Counted from the first letter of the stretch, positions 7,856 to 15,604 are shown. The stretch is 16,668 nucleotides of DNA from Dehalococcoidia bacterium (GCA_020343755.1 CP070810.1:68674-85341), one strand, 5' to 3'. Translations and numbers: made by a program. Notes: a model not told the origin generated them from the sequence alone.

Positions 7856-8782
7856 TTACTCCTTATTTAATTCATCTATAATGTTATCCACCTCATCTAA
7901 GACAATCTGCGGACCTTTCGCTCTTACAAGAAAATAAGGTCGCTTCAGGGCAAAGCCACTTGTGAATCTTGCCCTCTTTAGCCTGAGGTCCCAATCCTCA
8001 ATAATTGGGGCGGGTATTTTGGAAGAGATCAACTCATGGGACAGGAAATAAGAAAGGGAGAGGCAGGAAAAGGTCTGGTATTCCTTCTCAAACTGCTCCA
8101 ATTTCGTCACCACTGTGTCAAAATGACCATCAATTGATGGGAGAACGACCAGATCAACATCGCCTATCTTCCCTTCTACCCTTTTAAACTCTGGAAGGGA
8201 ATCAAAAAAAATTTCCCAGCCCTCTGGGGGCGGTTTGTCAGATCTCTCCGTTCCTTCAAGTCGCACGTTGAGAAAGACATCAGAGGTACCCTGCAAGATA
8301 TGCCCATCCCTGTCTAATACACTTCCTTCACAGGATATAATCTTGCCCCCCCGCCTAGCTGATTCCATCAGGCACATGGTTTTCCCGTGGTTTTCCTCCC
8401 CTGTCATAAACATGACATTAAGACCTCGGTACCGAACTACAGATCCATGAAAAAGGAATAAATCATTCTTCCCCAATTCCTTAACAAGTAAAGCGAGAAT
8501 GAGCTTCTGTATCTCTCCTGCTTTCCAGTTACCAATCAGTGTCAGGCTTTCTCGTCCACCATCATAATTTATTGATTTATTGTCACCTTGGTCAGCATAC
8601 CAGACCAAATCTGGTCGGTCTTTCTTGAGGTCTTCAAAAAATTTGACATTCCCAAACCTATAATTGAGCCAAATGGGACTCTTAATAATACTCGTTTCAT
8701 TTCTTTCCGAAGTATATCTATCCAATCTCACCCGTATATCATTGAAACCTATTTCTTCTACGTGTCTATACAAATGCTTCAT
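7856..8782 (-). CDS. HPr kinase/PEPCK-like P-loop protein
   Basis: A 308-residue protein. Residues about 105-165 resemble the core of HPr-kinase-like P-loop proteins: a strand ending FHGSVV (residues 111-116), RYRGLNVMFMT, then Walker A GEENHGKT (residues 128-135, fitting G-x4-G-K-T), a helix, and a strand giving ISCEGSVLDRDG, where HPr kinases place acidic residues. The usual G-x-S-G-x-G-K-S loop is altered. The N- and C-terminal 100 residues are not recognised. ATG at 8782 follows the stop of the His-swivel gene by 6 bases with only a weak ribosome site, suggesting coupling. Because it is tied to a PEP-synthase-like pair, I infer that it phosphorylates or regulates the phosphocarrier subunit, or takes the place of the third (CBS-domain) subunit of phenylphosphate synthase. 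An anaerobic metabolite kinase is an alternative. Confidence 0.6.
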   Translation of the reverse strand: MKHLYRHVEEIGFNDIRVRLDRYTSERNETSIIKSPIWLNYRFGNVKFFEDLKKDRPDLVWYADQGDNKSINYDGGRESLTLIGNWKAGEIQKLILALLVKELGKNDLFLFHGSVVRYRGLNVMFMTGEENHGKTMCLMESARRGGKIISCEGSVLDRDGHILQGTSDVFLNVRLEGTERSDKPPPEGWEIFFDSLPEFKRVEGKIGDVDLVVLPSIDGHFDTVVTKLEQFEKEYQTFSCLSLSYFLSHELISSKIPAPIIEDWDLRLKRARFTSGFALKRPYFLVRAKGPQIVLDEVDNIIDELNKE

Positions 8783-8788
8783 CCCACT

Positions 8789-10546
8789 TTATTCTAATAT
8801 CTCAACAATTCCTGTATTTCCGTTTATTCGCACCTTTTGACCATCTTTTATCTGCTTAGTACCCACCATACTTCCGACGATACATGGAATACCGAATTCA
8901 CGAGAGACTATAGCTGGATGAGCAAGTACTCCACCCGAGTTGGTTACTAAACCTCTCAGCTTGGGAAAGATAGAAATCCAAGCCGGATTTGTCATATCAC
9001 AAAACATAATTGTTCCATCTTCAACTCTACTAAACTCATCGGGAGACGTAACGATTCTTGCTGTGCCTTCGGCAACGCCTGGCGAGGCAGGTATTCCTGA
9101 TATGGTCTTAGCACTAATTGTCACCCTCCCAATCATGCCTTCTTCTGTCTGTTTCTTGCCTCTTTCAAATTTCTCATCACCCCAACCCCAAACGCCCAAC
9201 TTATAAGGTTCTTGGTGAAGTGACCAATCCGTTATGGTTCCAATGAATGGTGCGGGCACGATTTTCTCCGCCTCGTCCCTCTCTTTTCTTCTTTCCTTTA
9301 CAAGGCTTTTGGCGTCAAATGCTTTTGGATTAGTTCCTATCTCCCTTAACTCATTATAACGGAAGAAAGGCACATCATCCGGCTTCTCAATCATATTTTT
9401 GGCAACAAGTTTTTTTCCAATTTCTAGGGCTACTCTTCGCATCCTCTGATGAGTCCCTTGATCTATAACGAAGTGGTGATTAGGTGTCAAGGGAGCCATC
9501 TTAACAGCCCCATCTATAGCTTCCCTTAGCTTTTCCTTATCCTCATCAGATATATTTTGTTTCTCCGCTCTTTCCCACACCTCATTAACCGCATCACTTT
9601 GGTCCCTTTCGCACCTCGCAATATCTTTAGGATACGAGTAATCCATCGAAAGATAAGTCCTTATTTGCTCTATAGCAGGGGTTGGCTCTTCTCTCCAAGA
9701 CGGATACATTATTTCATGTGTATATATCGCTTTCCAGCCATATTCATCAAGATATTTATTTAATCGGTCCGAAAATTCTATTTGTTTCCCCCCTCCTTTT
9801 TTACATTCGTCAATAATTTCATCCTTAGTTTTGCCACTTTCGAAGAGTTCTTTTAAAATTGGAGACTCCTTGACAAACTCTTTAAGTTCCCATAGTCCCT
9901 TGATCGACTCCCAATTTTTATCTGCGGTAGAGATCAGAACTCTATTGGCCAACGCTTCATCCGGTTTTCCGAATACCTTTGCGAAAACCTCTTTGAAGGT
10001 TATAAATGCCTGAAACTGTGACAAATTCAATACCCAGTGTATCTTAAAATGCCTGTCGAAAATATCAATTGCATCCTCAAACAGTATCAATAGATCTTCA
10101 AGTGATGCTTCTTCGTAGGGATAGTTATCCAAAAAATCCAAGTTCCTTTCAATTTCAGGGAGGAGTCTATCGTTCCACCACCCCAGAAACTTGTCTGCGT
10201 ATATCGGCATCACCGCTGAATAATATTTTGCTGACGCTTCTATTGTGTCGGGGTTAGGAGGTACCATCCCATGATATATATAACCATTTGCTATCTTTGC
10301 CGGCCACAAGGTTCCAATTGGTGCCCAGAACCTTCTGTACATATATTCGCATCCCTTACATATATCTCCATCCCACCATCCAAAACATTCAGAATAAAGT
10401 GGGGATGCTGGATGCGGATTATGCAGATCACTCAATACCCAGTGTATTTTTTTCTCTGTTTCGTTTTTCCATTCAATGGGGAAATCTTCATTTCCATAGA
10501 ATCTATATAGAACTTTAGATCCCCATACTTCATCTTCCCCTTCCAC
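8789..10546 (-). CDS. PEP-synthase-like large subunit with swivelling phospho-His domain (phenylphosphate synthase alpha-like)
   Basis: A 585-residue protein (GTG start used here) of about 67 kDa. The last 90 residues are the PEP-utilising mobile domain: GIPASPGVAEGTARIV, then the phospho-His site NSGGVLAHPAIVSREFG with the His at about residue 543, and the GDGQKVRINGNTGIVEIL-type end. The upstream 450 residues are helical, rich in Trp and charged residues, and have no PEP/pyruvate TIM barrel. This matches the roughly 70-kDa subunit of phenylphosphate synthase, with the separate ATP-grasp subunit next door (10823-11902). In that enzyme the His carries phosphate from ATP to phenol. Here the acceptor is unknown. 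The frame stays open upstream to an ATA at 10607-10609 placed ideally behind GGAGGTGA, so the true N-terminus is probably 21 residues longer. It ends with TAA 6 bases before the P-loop gene. Confidence 0.78.
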   Translation of the reverse strand: MEGEDEVWGSKVLYRFYGNEDFPIEWKNETEKKIHWVLSDLHNPHPASPLYSECFGWWDGDICKGCEYMYRRFWAPIGTLWPAKIANGYIYHGMVPPNPDTIEASAKYYSAVMPIYADKFLGWWNDRLLPEIERNLDFLDNYPYEEASLEDLLILFEDAIDIFDRHFKIHWVLNLSQFQAFITFKEVFAKVFGKPDEALANRVLISTADKNWESIKGLWELKEFVKESPILKELFESGKTKDEIIDECKKGGGKQIEFSDRLNKYLDEYGWKAIYTHEIMYPSWREEPTPAIEQIRTYLSMDYSYPKDIARCERDQSDAVNEVWERAEKQNISDEDKEKLREAIDGAVKMAPLTPNHHFVIDQGTHQRMRRVALEIGKKLVAKNMIEKPDDVPFFRYNELREIGTNPKAFDAKSLVKERRKERDEAEKIVPAPFIGTITDWSLHQEPYKLGVWGWGDEKFERGKKQTEEGMIGRVTISAKTISGIPASPGVAEGTARIVTSPDEFSRVEDGTIMFCDMTNPAWISIFPKLRGLVTNSGGVLAHPAIVSREFGIPCIVGSMVGTKQIKDGQKVRINGNTGIVEILE

Positions 10547-10606
10547 CTTTTCCCCAGGAGCAATTCTTTCATACCATTTGCCGAGAGGATTTTCAACCAG
10601 ATTTAC

Positions 10607-10622
10607 TATTTATTTCACCTCC
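10607..10622 (-). promoter_or_regulatory. Strong Shine-Dalgarno facing an ATA codon (probable lost or unusual start)
   Basis: On the minus strand GGAGGTGA is followed at normal spacing by ATA, in frame with the large PEP-synthase-like gene; no stop lies between (VNLVENPLGKWYERIAPGEK then the GTG used above). The preceding in-frame codon is TAA. ATG to ATA is a single G-to-A change. Either ATA initiates poorly or translation starts at GTG 10546, which has only a weak site. Confidence 0.55.
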
Positions 10623-10822
10623 ATTTTATTGCGAGGCTGTTTAGTTTTGCCTCAGATTTGGGTCCAGATTTAACTTTCTTATTCCTGAAAGCTCTTACTC
10701 CCCATTATATAATCTCCTTGCCCCAGAGAAATGTCATCCCAATGTTACACTACCTAAATTTTCTCAAGCAAAGCTTCTCTCTTTCATCCAATATCATCAC
10801 CACTATCGTATTAAGTCTTTTA
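10623..10822. other. Gap inside the PEP-synthase-like operon
   Basis: About 200 bases separate the two PEP-synthase-like genes, far more than any other gap in this operon. The minus strand has a short open frame from ATG 10795-10797 interrupted by TAG after 15 codons and by TAA at 10705-10707. It resembles nothing I know. No hairpin with a T-run was seen. It could be a lost small gene or an untranslated regulatory segment. Confidence 0.4.
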
Positions 10823-11902
10823 TCATAGCCGCCAGCCAGCCTTGAAAGAGCTTCTCAATTGACTCGCTATCTTTGGCTCAGCTTTCATGGTCTCTTTTTT
10901 ACTCTTTTTTTTCGACCACGCCGTCTCATTTCTTGTTTGAAGTATGAATACATTATCTGGAAATTGTTGTCCTTTTTGGATAGCCCATTCAATGTCCTGT
11001 GGAGTCCCATAGTGATTTTCGATCTTTTTTGCCAGCTTGCCTAGGTATATTGCTTCATTCTGATTCAAACAAGGCTTATTCTTTTTTTTATCCACAATTT
11101 TCCTCTGGATAATTCCACCTTTAGGATTGATCACAGTACTAACTTCTTTTACAGATACATCTACCCTTATCACTTCGAGAGGCTCTTTTTTCAATAAAAT
11201 CCTGTCCGGTGTCACCGAGCCCGATACCAATGATTCACCAAGACCCCAATTCCCCTCAATGAAAATTTTATCTTCTTCGCCACTGACTGGATCCAGCGTA
11301 AACATCACCCCCGCCGTTCTGGGATTAATCATCTGTTGAACAACTACGCAAACTCCCGCGTTCCTATACCCTATTCCCATAACGGCACGATATTTAATTA
11401 TTCTTGGTCCAAAAAGACTACTCCAGCATTTCTTAACAGTTTTCAATAGTGCCTCTTCATCGTTGACATTCAGAAAGGTATCGAATTGCCCGGCAAAACT
11501 CGCATCGGCTGAATCCTCTTGTGTGCCACTACTGCGAACAGCGACAGCACTGATGAATTTTTCCTTACCAATGAGTTCATTATACGCCTTTTTGACCTCC
11601 TCACTTATTTCATCTGGAATTTTGGCTTGCTCAATAATACTCCGTATCCTCTTTGATGCCTCATTGATTCTATCCATATTTGATAAATCCTTCTGCAGAT
11701 TCTCCATTATCACATTGATACTATCATTTATACCTGTATCTTGGATGAGTTTTATATAAGCCTGAGTAGTTATTGCAAATCCATCAGGAACCGGAATACC
11801 TATGGATCTCAATTCCCCTAGGTTAGCGCATTTCCCCCCAGCAAGATATACATCCCCTTTTCTTATATCCGAAAACCATTTTATATAAGCATTCTTTCGC
11901 AT
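10823..11902 (-). CDS. PEP-synthase-like ATP-grasp subunit (phenylphosphate synthase beta-like)
   Basis: A 359-residue stand-alone PPDK_N/ATP-grasp protein of about 40 kDa. The start WFSDIRKGDVYLAGGKCANLGEL matches the PEP synthase N-terminus (usually GGKGANLGEL; here Cys replaces Gly). Then come GIPVPDGFAITTQAY, the nucleotide-binding signature AVRSSGTQEDSADASFAGQ near residues 121-139, the VVVQQMI strand, MFTLDPVSG, EGNWGLGESLVSG, and a C-terminal DIEWAI and FILQTRNE end. It provides the ATP-dependent His-phosphorylating half of the reaction (ATP to AMP plus phosphate in relatives), acting on the swivelling His of the partner encoded just downstream. ATG 11902 lacks a recognisable ribosome site and is 15 bases after, and in frame with, the TAG ending the HMGL-like gene, so initiation by coupling or readthrough is possible. 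It ends TGA TAA. Confidence 0.85.
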   Translation of the reverse strand: MRKNAYIKWFSDIRKGDVYLAGGKCANLGELRSIGIPVPDGFAITTQAYIKLIQDTGINDSINVIMENLQKDLSNMDRINEASKRIRSIIEQAKIPDEISEEVKKAYNELIGKEKFISAVAVRSSGTQEDSADASFAGQFDTFLNVNDEEALLKTVKKCWSSLFGPRIIKYRAVMGIGYRNAGVCVVVQQMINPRTAGVMFTLDPVSGEEDKIFIEGNWGLGESLVSGSVTPDRILLKKEPLEVIRVDVSVKEVSTVINPKGGIIQRKIVDKKKNKPCLNQNEAIYLGKLAKKIENHYGTPQDIEWAIQKGQQFPDNVFILQTRNETAWSKKKSKKETMKAEPKIASQLRSSFKAGWRL

Positions 11903-11917
11903 AGGACTATCCGACCG

Positions 11918-13159
11918 CTATTTTGATATCATTTTTCTTACGATTCTTCTGATCTCAAAGTCCTCAAGTATTCCTTTTGTTATGCTACTTTCACTCAATA
12001 CCCTGTCTAAGATCTTTTTTAGGTCTTCTTCACTGGAAACGGAAATTCCAAGCTCGTCCAACTTGTACTTCAGCGACGCTCTTCCAGATGATTTACCTAT
12101 GACAGCCTCTATTCCAGGTCTCCCAATGAGTTCAGGTTTAAACGGAAGCATCCCTTGCATTCTTCCCGCCTCTTCTGCCTTTTTCAGCATCCAACAAATC
12201 CATCCTGAGGAGAATCTAAAAGCATTACGACCAATCAACGGTTTTCTCGGATCTACTGGGAATTTTGAAATCTTCTGAACAAGTTCACAAGTTTCGTATA
12301 TTTTATCCAAATGGATTCCTGTGTCTACGCCCAAAAGTAATTCCAAACCCAATGCCACCTCTTCCGTGGGAGCGTTTCCACATCTTTCTCCTAAACCGAG
12401 CATCGCAGTGTCAACTATTGTCGCCCCGCCAGTAACGCCCGAAAGAGACAAAGCTGTTGCCAGACCGAAATCATTGTGTATATGCAGTTCAACTGGAGTG
12501 CCTGGCACCCAACTCCTAATTTTCTCTACCATATCCTTTATTGTCCAGGGTAATGAGAAACCATACGTATCAGCTAGAGTTACTGTATCTACTCCTCCAT
12601 CTCTTACAATCGAGGTATAATTCTGTTTCAAGAAATCTTCAGGAGCTTTCATGTCGTCCTATAGGAGGGCCGAAACATACAATCCGCGCTCTTTTGCATA
12701 TATTGCTGTTTCTACCCCTTTCTTGATAATCTCTTCAGGTTCGAGACCCCAAAAAGCCTTTCCCTGCCATGGGTTGCCTACATAGTCAAGAAGAACACCA
12801 TCTACGCCACAATCAACCGCAAGGTCGACATCTTCCTTCCTCCAGCTCACGAACGATAACACTTGAGCATCAAGACCCATGTTTGCTATCCTTTTTGTCG
12901 CTCTCACATCTTCCTCTGACATCATCGGAACAACTTCAATCCTGGACACCCCCAAATCATCCAAAGCCTGAGCAATTCTAACCTGTTCATCCTCCCTGAA
13001 TACAACTCCAGGGGTCTGTTGACCTTCCCTCAAGGTTGCATCATGTATCTGCACTTTTTCTGGTAGATGAAATTGGCTTCTTATCCTATCTTGCTAATTA
13101 TACGCTGTAAGCCAATAGTTTTCTGTTAATATTTTCTTATCGATGTCCTCTTTTTTCAT
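11918..13159 (-). CDS. HMGL-like / 2-isopropylmalate-homocitrate synthase family enzyme with two in-frame TAG codons
   Basis: One frame of 413 codons encodes a DRE-TIM metallolyase: QIHDATLREGQQTPG (residues 37-51; D40 and R44 contact metal and substrate in relatives), a TIM-barrel body, VDTVTLADTYG, the metal ligands HIHNDFG (His 226 and His 228), GLGERCGNAPTEEV, then a C-terminal region without the LeuA regulatory domain. Family members do a Claisen condensation of acyl-CoA with a 2-oxo acid, or the reverse cleavage. The ATG (13157-13159) overlaps the ferredoxin stop as ATGA and follows GGAGGTG, so the start is firm. TAG at codon 22 (13094-13096) and codon 167 (12659-12661) interrupt it; relatives tend to have aromatic residues there. 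There is no frameshift. Conventional translation gives only a 21-residue peptide, or pieces restarting at GTG 13054 and ATG 12652. It is a pseudogene unless TAG is decoded. It ends with TAG. Confidence 0.75.
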
Positions 13160-13653
13160 TGTAACACCTCCGTCTTTTCTACACTTCGTAAAATTGATAA
13201 ATGAGCTTCCCATATTTTCTTGTTCTCTCCTTCGGACAGCTGAGTGTATTGAATTGCATTAGTAGGACACCATTTTACGCACGCAGGATTTCCCCCACAT
13301 AGATCACAAATGATAAACTCCCCAGATTGCTCATCTAAGGAGATTCCACCATAAGGACAAGCCTCAACACACAACCCACATAACGCGCACAGCTCTTGGT
13401 CAATATTTATTATATAATCATTATTCCTTAAGATGGCATCCACTGAACAGCTAGCTATACAAGGAGCCTCCTTACATTGTACGCACACACCTACCGCATC
13501 CAATCCCTTTTCATCATTCTTAATAACCTTTATTCTAGATCTTTCAGGATTTATCATTCCCGCATGCTCGACGGCACATATTGTCTCACAAATTCTACAA
13601 CCTAAACACCTGTCCGGATAGAAAACTAATGACTTCGTTTTTTCTCCTTTCAT
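13156..13653 (-). CDS. Polyferredoxin / AOR-associated iron-sulfur electron-transfer subunit (4 x [4Fe-4S])
   Basis: A 165-residue HycB/DmsB-type protein with sixteen cysteines in four clusters: C16-x2-C-x2-C-x3-C26, C57-x2-C-x4-C-x3-C69, C89-x2-C-x2-C-x3-C99 and C116-x2-C-x5-C-x3-C129. It has no Tat or Sec signal, so it is cytoplasmic. It would pass electrons between AOR2, encoded 3 bases upstream, and a soluble carrier or another dehydrogenase. The start ATG 13653 has AGAGGTGA 7 bases away, inside the end of AOR2. Its TGA overlaps the ATG of the HMGL-like gene. The only base triplets between the AOR2 stop and this ATG are TAG AAC, in the same frame. Confidence 0.92.
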   Translation of the reverse strand: MKGEKTKSLVFYPDRCLGCRICETICAVEHAGMINPERSRIKVIKNDEKGLDAVGVCVQCKEAPCIASCSVDAILRNNDYIINIDQELCALCGLCVEACPYGGISLDEQSGEFIICDLCGGNPACVKWCPTNAIQYTQLSEGENKKIWEAHLSILRSVEKTEVLQ

Positions 13654-13656
13654 GTT

Positions 13657-15549
13657 CTAATCACCTCTGAGCTTTTCTAAATTTTCTGCAACTTTGTCCA
13701 TCCCAAGTTCTCTCAATTTTGACTCCAAGGGCATACCAGTATCAACATCCAGTCCTCTATATTTGTAATAATAATTTAATCTTTCCTCAAAATCTACGAT
13801 AGGGGGATGAAATCCCCCACTTTTGATAGGAAGTGGCTCTTGAGTGAATCTCTTAGGGAAATAATCGTCTCTTCTTCTTAACCCGTAGCTCGCATTTTCA
13901 GCTCGTTCTGTAAGTATCGTCCTCTCCACAGCCTTATCTATGTCTTCTTGAGTAAAATCCAAGCCTGTTGCTGCATTGAATAGTTCCAAGAGATATTTCT
14001 CCTTTTTTTCTATAACTTCAAGACTAGATGAATAGGCTGACCAAGCCCAAGTGCACACATTAAAAAGATTAATTTCCGTCACATATTTCTCCAGCCTAAC
14101 AAACATTTTCATAGACTTCTCTGGAGGCATACCATCAATATTTTCGGCAAATTCTCCAGATTTGGCACTTACACCTGAGCATCTCATATGATCAGCCCCC
14201 CTAGTGGAAATAGCATATCTCATATTGTATGTGTGCCCCGCCCTTGGATCCTTGGGGGGTATATCTAATCCCTTGACATGCATCGCATATTTCTCTGACC
14301 CAGGACCAAACTTTTTTACTGCGGCCCTTATTCCATCAGCTAATACATCACCAATCCCCTCGCGATAAGCCATCTTCTTAAGAATTCCCGTAACAGCCTC
14401 TTTGTTCCCCCAATCCAACTCATAATTGTCTACATCTTCTTTAGTAATTATTCCACGTTGATAGCATTCCATGAGAAATCCAATAATGCTCGGAGCAGAG
14501 GTAGAGTCGAGTCCCAGACGATCGCATAATTGGCTGTTATAGAGCACATTTTCCAGGTCATCAATTCCAACGCGGGGGCCCAAGGAGTCTACTGTGTAAT
14601 ATTCTGGACCATTAAATTCAACCCCTTTATATGGTCCTCTATCTATCTTGGTATGCCTTGCACACCCAATGCAACATAAGCTACAACCAGATCTAGCCTT
14701 TGTCACATATTTTTCATTTAAGTTTTCACCAGTTATTTCACCCAGCTCAGCGCCACTAAACTGACCATTTCTCCATACAAGAGCGCCTGTTTCGTTGTGA
14801 GCTTCGAGCAAGAAGTTTGACCCGATCTCTCGCCCTATTGTTGTGGTCGGTTCAGATCGGTATAGATCTAATATTTCCCCAAAAATCTTCTTCCAACTGT
14901 CAATATCCGCTAGTTTTATACCTTTTTTACCTCGCACGAGGATGGCTTTCAGATTTTTTGAACCCATTACGGCCCCCATCCCTCCTTCCGCCGCAAAGCG
15001 ATTCAAATCTACACAAATTCCCGCAACGTGGACTAAATTTTCCCCCGCAGGCCCAATACAAGCCACACATGCTTTTTTATCGCCAAACTCTTTCAGTAGT
15101 GCTCTAGTAGTTTCAAGAGTATCCTTTCCCCATAATGATCCGGCGTCATTTATTTTTACTTCGTCATCAACAATTTGTATGTAAACTGGCCTTTCAGCTT
15201 TCCCTGTTATAACAATTACATCATAACCTGCCATCTTTAGTTCGGTGGCAAATTCCCCACCTACATTCGAGTCCCCATGAGTTTTTGTTAAAGGCGAACG
15301 AGCACCGACTGTGATTCGTCCAGAACACGGGGCTATCCCCGAAAGTGGACCCGTTGCGAATATCAATGGATTAAAAGGCGATAGAGGATCCACTTCTGGT
15401 GATGTGCGATCGTAAAGTAATTTGGCGGCAAATCCTCTGCCGCCAATATAATCTTTAACTAATTGTTTATCCATCTCGTTCTTTTCTATTTTCCCATTTG
15501 TCAAATTTACTTCCAATATTTTCCCTGCGTATCCTCCCTCAATTTTCAT
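13657..15549 (-). CDS. Aldehyde:ferredoxin oxidoreductase AOR2 (tungsten-pterin enzyme)
   Basis: Full-length 630-residue AOR. N-terminal domain: GGYAGKILEVNL, YIGGRGFAAKLL and ARSPLTKTHGDSNVGG. Pterin-binding part: GPAGENLVHVAGICVD and AAEGGMGAVMGSKNLKA around residues 167-202. The [4Fe-4S] ligands are C289-x2-C292-x3-C296 with C499 a likely fourth. GADHMR at 451-456 and the DDYFPKRF stretch near the C-terminus are family landmarks. The enzyme interconverts aldehydes and carboxylates with ferredoxin; aromatic or short-chain substrates are possible but not readable here. ATG 15549 has a strong AAGGAGGG site 8 bases upstream and is the first gene of the operon. It ends with TAG. Unlike AOR1 it has no lesions, so it is probably the functional copy. 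Confidence 0.95.
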   Translation of the reverse strand: MKIEGGYAGKILEVNLTNGKIEKNEMDKQLVKDYIGGRGFAAKLLYDRTSPEVDPLSPFNPLIFATGPLSGIAPCSGRITVGARSPLTKTHGDSNVGGEFATELKMAGYDVIVITGKAERPVYIQIVDDEVKINDAGSLWGKDTLETTRALLKEFGDKKACVACIGPAGENLVHVAGICVDLNRFAAEGGMGAVMGSKNLKAILVRGKKGIKLADIDSWKKIFGEILDLYRSEPTTTIGREIGSNFLLEAHNETGALVWRNGQFSGAELGEITGENLNEKYVTKARSGCSLCCIGCARHTKIDRGPYKGVEFNGPEYYTVDSLGPRVGIDDLENVLYNSQLCDRLGLDSTSAPSIIGFLMECYQRGIITKEDVDNYELDWGNKEAVTGILKKMAYREGIGDVLADGIRAAVKKFGPGSEKYAMHVKGLDIPPKDPRAGHTYNMRYAISTRGADHMRCSGVSAKSGEFAENIDGMPPEKSMKMFVRLEKYVTEINLFNVCTWAWSAYSSSLEVIEKKEKYLLELFNAATGLDFTQEDIDKAVERTILTERAENASYGLRRRDDYFPKRFTQEPLPIKSGGFHPPIVDFEERLNYYYKYRGLDVDTGMPLESKLRELGMDKVAENLEKLRGD

Positions 15550-15557
15550 CTCTTACA

Positions 15558-15565
15558 CCCTCCTT
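15558..15565 (-). promoter_or_regulatory. Strong ribosome binding site of AOR2
   Basis: AAGGAGGG on the minus strand lies 8 bases before ATG 15549 and fixes the start of AOR2. Confidence 0.8.
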
Positions 15566-15595
15566 CGGTCACCCACCTAGTTACAATTTTCTTCC

Positions 15596-15604
15596 ATCAT
15601 ACCA
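15596..15604 (-). promoter_or_regulatory. Possible extended -10 promoter element for the AOR2 operon
   Basis: TGGTATGAT on the minus strand fits an extended -10 (TGn-TATnAT) about 47 bases upstream of the AOR2 start. No good -35 hexamer lies at 17 bases. It is the only promoter-like match I see in the 200-base leader, and it is tentative. Confidence 0.3.

Noticed and set aside
8789..11902. A single PEP synthase gene split by mutation
   Set aside because: The two proteins are encoded in the reverse order of modules only as separate complete units with their own stops, the large one lacks the PEP/pyruvate barrel, and the sizes match the natural phenylphosphate synthase subunits.
11918..13659. 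Complete reassignment of TAG to a single amino acid
   Set aside because: TAG is the natural stop of the UPF0261, cyclase, AOR2 and HMGL-like genes at the expected protein lengths, and the residues it replaces differ between genes. Only partial readthrough or ordinary nonsense mutation remains plausible.
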